64,000 nucleotides of DNA. Source: Blastococcus_B deserti. Its GTDB lineage: Bacteria; Actinomycetota; Actinomycetes; Mycobacteriales; Geodermatophilaceae. The notes under the pieces are model-generated. The model saw only the letters and a list, made by a program, of their open reading frames with translations, searched no databases and was not told the DNA's origin. This document shows positions 60,673 through 64,000 of the stretch, in pieces. Position numbers and translations under genes: made by a program. Within the stretch, counting starts at the first letter, position 1; every line of letters begins with the position of its first letter. The stretch lies in assembly GCF_042682525.1 (NCBI RefSeq), contig NZ_JBHUHP010000002.1, forward strand, positions 114,693 to 178,692, in the 5' to 3' direction.

Positions 60673-60800
60673 GCGTGCCTCCTTCGCCGGCCACACCCCC
60701 GCTGCCTCGGGCAGAAGAGGCGCGGCGTCCGTCGCTTGCTGTGCGCTCTGCACCAATGATCCCGTATGACCGTCGTCCGTCCAACACGAGCCCCCTCGGT

Positions 60801-61361
60801 TCAGCCTCTCGCGTCGGCGCGGAAGCAGTCCGCGACGTGGTCGTCGACCATCCCGGTGGCCTGCATGAGCGCGTAGGCGGTCGTCGGCCCGACGAAGACG
60901 AAGCCCCGCCGCTTGAGCTCCTTGGCCATCGCCACCGACTCCGGGCTGGTGGCCGGCACGTCGGCGAGCGTCGCCGGCCGGGGGCGGGTGACGGCCGGTG
61001 CGAACGACCACAGCAGCGCCGACAGGCCCTCGGGCAGCTGCTGCGCCGCCCGGGCGTTGCGGACCGCGGCCGCGATCTTCGCCCGGTTCCGGACGATCGA
61101 GGCATCGGCCATGAGGCGCGCCTCGTCGGCCTCGGTGAACGCCGCGACGGCGTCGATGGCGAACCCCGCGAACGCCGCGCGGAAGGCCGGTCGCTTCCGC
61201 AGGATCGTGATCCAGGACAGCCCGGACTGGAACGCCTCGAGACACAGCCGCTCGAACAGCGGGTCGTCGCCGTGCAGCGGCGTGCCCCATTCCTCGTCGT
61301 GGTAGCGCACGTACTCGGGGGCGCTGGTCGCCCACGCGCACCGGGGCCGGTCGCTGTCCAT
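60801..61361 (-). CDS. tag: DNA-3-methyladenine glycosylase I
   Basis: A 186-aa Tag enzyme. The N-terminus PRCAWATSAPEYVRYHDEEW has the conserved Cys and Trp, then ERLCLEAFQSGLSWITILRK and the C-terminal FVFVGPTTAYALMQATGMVD. It removes 3-methyladenine from alkylated DNA. ATG at 61361. It is a single gene near DUF3117 and fits the repair/stress content of the window. Confidence 0.94.
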   Translation of the reverse strand: MDSDRPRCAWATSAPEYVRYHDEEWGTPLHGDDPLFERLCLEAFQSGLSWITILRKRPAFRAAFAGFAIDAVAAFTEADEARLMADASIVRNRAKIAAAVRNARAAQQLPEGLSALLWSFAPAVTRPRPATLADVPATSPESVAMAKELKRRGFVFVGPTTAYALMQATGMVDDHVADCFRADARG

Positions 61362-61408
61362 GACCGCACGCTAGCGCCGGGGTCCGACATCCCCCGGCCC
61401 TCGGCGGA

Positions 61409-64000
61409 TCAGCCGAGCGGCGAGCCGACCACCCCGGTGACCAGGTCCTTGGTGTAGACGTCCCGCAGCTTGTTCGTGTCGGCCGAGGCCAGCGCCTGGG
61501 AGGTCGCGACCAGCACCCGGTCGCCGGTCAGCGCCATCACGCGGCCGTACTCGGCCGGGAGGATGGGACCGGTCGGCCCGGTGGTGGCCCGCCCGTCCTC
61601 GTCAGCGGTGACGAGGACCAGCAGGCCACCGGCGCCCCCGCCCAGATCCCGCCGGTAGAGGTCGGTGTGCCCGTTGCCGTCCACGGGCAGCGCCGCCGCG
61701 GTGGTGCCGAAGAACCCGTACCGGCCGGTCGGGTCCAGCTCGACCTTGTGCTCGAGCACGGTCGTCTGGCCGCTGCCCATCGGCACCACGCCGCCGCCGA
61801 CGGTGTCGACCCGGTAGGCCAGCCCGGTGGACCAGCTCGCGGTGGGCGTGGTGGTGCCGAGCTTGGCCGAGCTCACCAGCGCCACGTAGCGGCCGTCGTC
61901 GCTGATGGCGACGTCCCCCGCGTCACGAAAGACGGCGAACTCGGTGGGGCGGCCGGCGAGGAGGACCGACGAGACCACGGCGATGTCGCCGGCACCCGTC
62001 CCGGACAGCGTCTTGCGGTACAGCACCACGGGGCCGGTCGACGACGTCGCGGGGAACAGGGCGAAACGGCCGTCCGGCGTGAGCGCCAGCGCGGGCCCGG
62101 TCGCTGTCCTCGTCAGGCTCGCACCGGTCGCCGTGCTGGAGACGCGGGTGACCGCGCCGGTCGTCATGTCCTTCGCGAAGACGTCCACGACGCCGTTGGT
62201 GTCACCGGCGACCAGGTCGGCGCGCTCCGAGTAGAAGAGCACCAGGCGGCCGTCCCCGGACACGACGACGGACGGAGCGGTCGCCGTCACCGACGGACCG
62301 GTCTGCAGCAGCGTGCCGGCGGTGGTGGCGCTCTCCTGCCCGCCGGACGGCACGCTCACCAGCGACCAGGCGCGGGTGGAGACGTCGAAGCGGTAGACGT
62401 CGGCCAGCCCGTTGGTGTCCGCGGGATCCAGGGCCGCGGTCGTGGCCAGGACGACGTAGCGGCCGTCGTCGCTGATCGCCGGGGCGCCGGTGTTGGTGCG
62501 GTCGGTCGCGCCGGTGGCCGTGCCCGGCAGCGGGGCGATCCGCGAAGCGCTGCCCGCCGTCCGGTCCAGCACGTACAGCTCGTAGGCGGTGTTCGTGTCC
62601 GCCGGCTCGAGCCGGGCCCGCGTGCCGACGACGACGTAGCGCCCGTCGCCGCTGACGGCCAGGCCCCCCGTCTCGCCCGCGCCCTGGACGGGGACCGTCG
62701 CCGAGACGGGCACCACCGTCACCGGGGCGGAGGGCACCGACACGTGGCCACCGGCGTCCACGGCGACCACGGTGAACCGGTACGTCACCCCGTTCGTGAG
62801 CCCCAGGACGGCGGCGCTGGTCGACGGCGCCGACGCCGTGGCCAGCACCGTGCCGTCCTCGGCGAGCACCCGGTAGGCGGCCACGTCGGCATCCGCCGGA
62901 GCCGTCCAGGAGACGACCGCGCGGCGGTCACCGGCGGTGGCCGCCGGGTTCGTCGGCGGCGCAGGGGCCATGTCGCGGGGCGTCCCGGTGGCCGGGGCGG
63001 ACGCGGCCGACCGGTTGCCGTGGGTGTCGACCGCGACGAGCGTGTACGTGTACGCGACGTCGTTGGTCAGGCCGGTGTCGGTGTACGAGGTCGCCGTGAC
63101 GGTGGCGAGCTCCACCCCGTCGCGCAGCACCCGGTAGCCGGCCAGGTCGGGCTCGGTGTTCGCCGTCCAGGAGAGCGAGAGGCGCCGCTCACCGGTGGTG
63201 ACGACCAGCCCGGTGGGGGCGGCCGGTGGCGTCAGGTCGGTGGGCGTGGCCGACACCGGTGCCGACTGCGTGGACCGGTTGCCGGACGTGTCGACGGCGA
63301 CCAGCGTGTAGCTGTACGTCCTGTCGTTGATCAGGCCGGTGTCGGTGTAGGTCCGCGCGGTGACCGCCGCGATCTCCACGCCGTCGCGCAGGATCCGGTA
63401 GCTCGCCAGGTCCGCTTCGGTGTTGGCCGTCCAGGACAGGCTCACCCGGCCGTCCCCCCGGACGGCCGTCAGCCCGGTCGGCGCCGCGGGCGGGGTCACG
63501 TCGGAGTTGGAGCTGATCGGTGCCGACGCGGCCGACCGGTTGCCGTGGGTGTCGACGGCGACCAGCGCGTAGGCGCGGGAGACGCCGTTGGCCTGGGTGT
63601 CGGTGTAGGTCGTCCCGGTGACGGTGGCGATCTCCACGCCGTCGCGCAGGACCCGGTAGCTGGCCAGGTCGGGCTCGCTGTTCGCCGTCCAGGTGAGGAC
63701 CGGCTGCCCGCTGGCGCGGCTCACCACCAGACCGGTCGGTGTCGCGGGCGCGGTGAGGTCGGTGGGGGTCGCCGACACCGTTGCCGACGGCGCCGACCGG
63801 TTGCCGCGGGTGTCCACCGCCACCAGGGCGTATCCGTAGGTCGTGTCGTTGGTCAGCCCAGTGTCGGTGTACGTCGTACCGGTGACGGTGGCGATCTCCA
63901 CCCCACCCCGCAGCACCCGGTAGCTCGCCAGGTCCGGCTCCGCGTTCGCAGTCCAGGACAGGGTCACCCGGCCGTCGCCGCGAAGTGCGACCAGCCCCGT
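61409..64000 (-). CDS. Large extracytoplasmic FN3-repeat / beta-propeller-like protein (N-terminus beyond window)
   Basis: The reading frame enters from the right edge and ends at 61409 (864 aa visible, N-terminus missing). The first part holds five FN3 domains (one partial) of 86-88 residues with the repeated WTAN..PDLA.YRVLRDGVE core. The second part has repeated S-x-DGRYV-x-L units paired with DTNG..DVY-type loops, as in PD40/WD40-like propellers. The adjacent repeats are close in DNA sequence, so unequal recombination is possible. It is probably secreted or surface-bound, with carbohydrate- or protein-binding roles. A signal peptide cannot be seen. Confidence 0.87.
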   Translation of the reverse strand, partial: TGLVALRGDGRVTLSWTANAEPDLASYRVLRGGVEIATVTGTTYTDTGLTNDTTYGYALVAVDTRGNRSAPSATVSATPTDLTAPATPTGLVVSRASGQPVLTWTANSEPDLASYRVLRDGVEIATVTGTTYTDTQANGVSRAYALVAVDTHGNRSAASAPISSNSDVTPPAAPTGLTAVRGDGRVSLSWTANTEADLASYRILRDGVEIAAVTARTYTDTGLINDRTYSYTLVAVDTSGNRSTQSAPVSATPTDLTPPAAPTGLVVTTGERRLSLSWTANTEPDLAGYRVLRDGVELATVTATSYTDTGLTNDVAYTYTLVAVDTHGNRSAASAPATGTPRDMAPAPPTNPAATAGDRRAVVSWTAPADADVAAYRVLAEDGTVLATASAPSTSAAVLGLTNGVTYRFTVVAVDAGGHVSVPSAPVTVVPVSATVPVQGAGETGGLAVSGDGRYVVVGTRARLEPADTNTAYELYVLDRTAGSASRIAPLPGTATGATDRTNTGAPAISDDGRYVVLATTAALDPADTNGLADVYRFDVSTRAWSLVSVPSGGQESATTAGTLLQTGPSVTATAPSVVVSGDGRLVLFYSERADLVAGDTNGVVDVFAKDMTTGAVTRVSSTATGASLTRTATGPALALTPDGRFALFPATSSTGPVVLYRKTLSGTGAGDIAVVSSVLLAGRPTEFAVFRDAGDVAISDDGRYVALVSSAKLGTTTPTASWSTGLAYRVDTVGGGVVPMGSGQTTVLEHKVELDPTGRYGFFGTTAAALPVDGNGHTDLYRRDLGGGAGGLLVLVTADEDGRATTGPTGPILPAEYGRVMALTGDRVLVATSQALASADTNKLRDVYTKDLVTGVVGSPLG

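Overview
The window is 64 kb of chromosomal DNA from a high-GC actinobacterium. GC-rich third codon positions, many GTG/TTG starts and dense 4-nt stop/start overlaps point that way. A member of the Geodermatophilaceae (Blastococcus/Geodermatophilus/Modestobacter) is the likeliest source: there is a spore photoproduct lyase in an apparent non-endospore former, several GAF/PP2C stress phosphatases, and a sigE-rseA-htrA-tatB block in the order known from Mycobacterium tuberculosis. The genus is inferred, not proven. A run of 13 Ns at 28705-28717 shows this is a draft scaffold. I saw no rRNA, tRNA, CRISPR array, transposase or prophage.

1-13.5 kb: a catabolic regulon. A twelve-gene, mostly overlapping minus-strand operon runs from a branched-chain-amino-acid-type ABC importer (livK-H-M-G-F) through an acyl-CoA ligase, a zinc alcohol dehydrogenase, a DUF35/thiolase-like pair, a MaoC hydratase and an SDR to an acyl-CoA dehydrogenase cut by the left edge. 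It is divergent from a hotdog-SCP2 fusion, an alpha/beta hydrolase and a TetR regulator. The shared promoter region has a mirror-symmetric layout: two TTGACG -35 boxes in an inverted repeat, each followed by a GAACGATCGTTC palindrome. 13.5-18.8 kb: a second CoA regulon under a GntR/HutC regulator (acyl-CoA dehydrogenase, CaiB CoA-transferase, small protein; divergent CitE-type lyase and double-hotdog MaoC hydratase), plausibly for a mesaconyl/methylmalyl-CoA type C5 acid.

18.9-35 kb: mixed genes. They include a two-component system, an OafA/SGNH acyltransferase, a TPP enzyme with an EthD-like protein, oxidoreductases, a second acyl-CoA dehydrogenase, an Mcl-type lyase, EamA and AzlCD transporters, PhzF, an MgtE-N/CBS protein and DUF1003. 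A GGDEF gene at 34.7-36 kb carries a one-base frameshift.

36-48 kb: a conserved actinobacterial core (mrp, tatB, htrA, rseA, sigE, O-methyltransferase, glgC, glgM-type glgA), then a cobalamin riboswitch and btuFCD. 48-54.7 kb: a stress/UV-response group (GAF-PP2C, GAF-ANTAR, spore photoproduct lyase, PAS-GAF-PP2C) and a three-gene membrane operon with a 30-aa protein. 54.7-64 kb: a CrtI-like desaturase, a methyltransferase, an unrecognised 493-aa protein, leucyl aminopeptidase, DUF3117, DNA-3-methyladenine glycosylase I, and a large FN3/beta-propeller protein running off the right edge.

Most notable are a stop-codon-anchored hairpin repeat at the ends of four genes (29.8, 30.8, 38.4 and 42.6 kb), the mirror-image TetR-type control region, and several starts with no conventional start codon where one is expected (GntR ATC; htrA and pepA CTGA overlaps).
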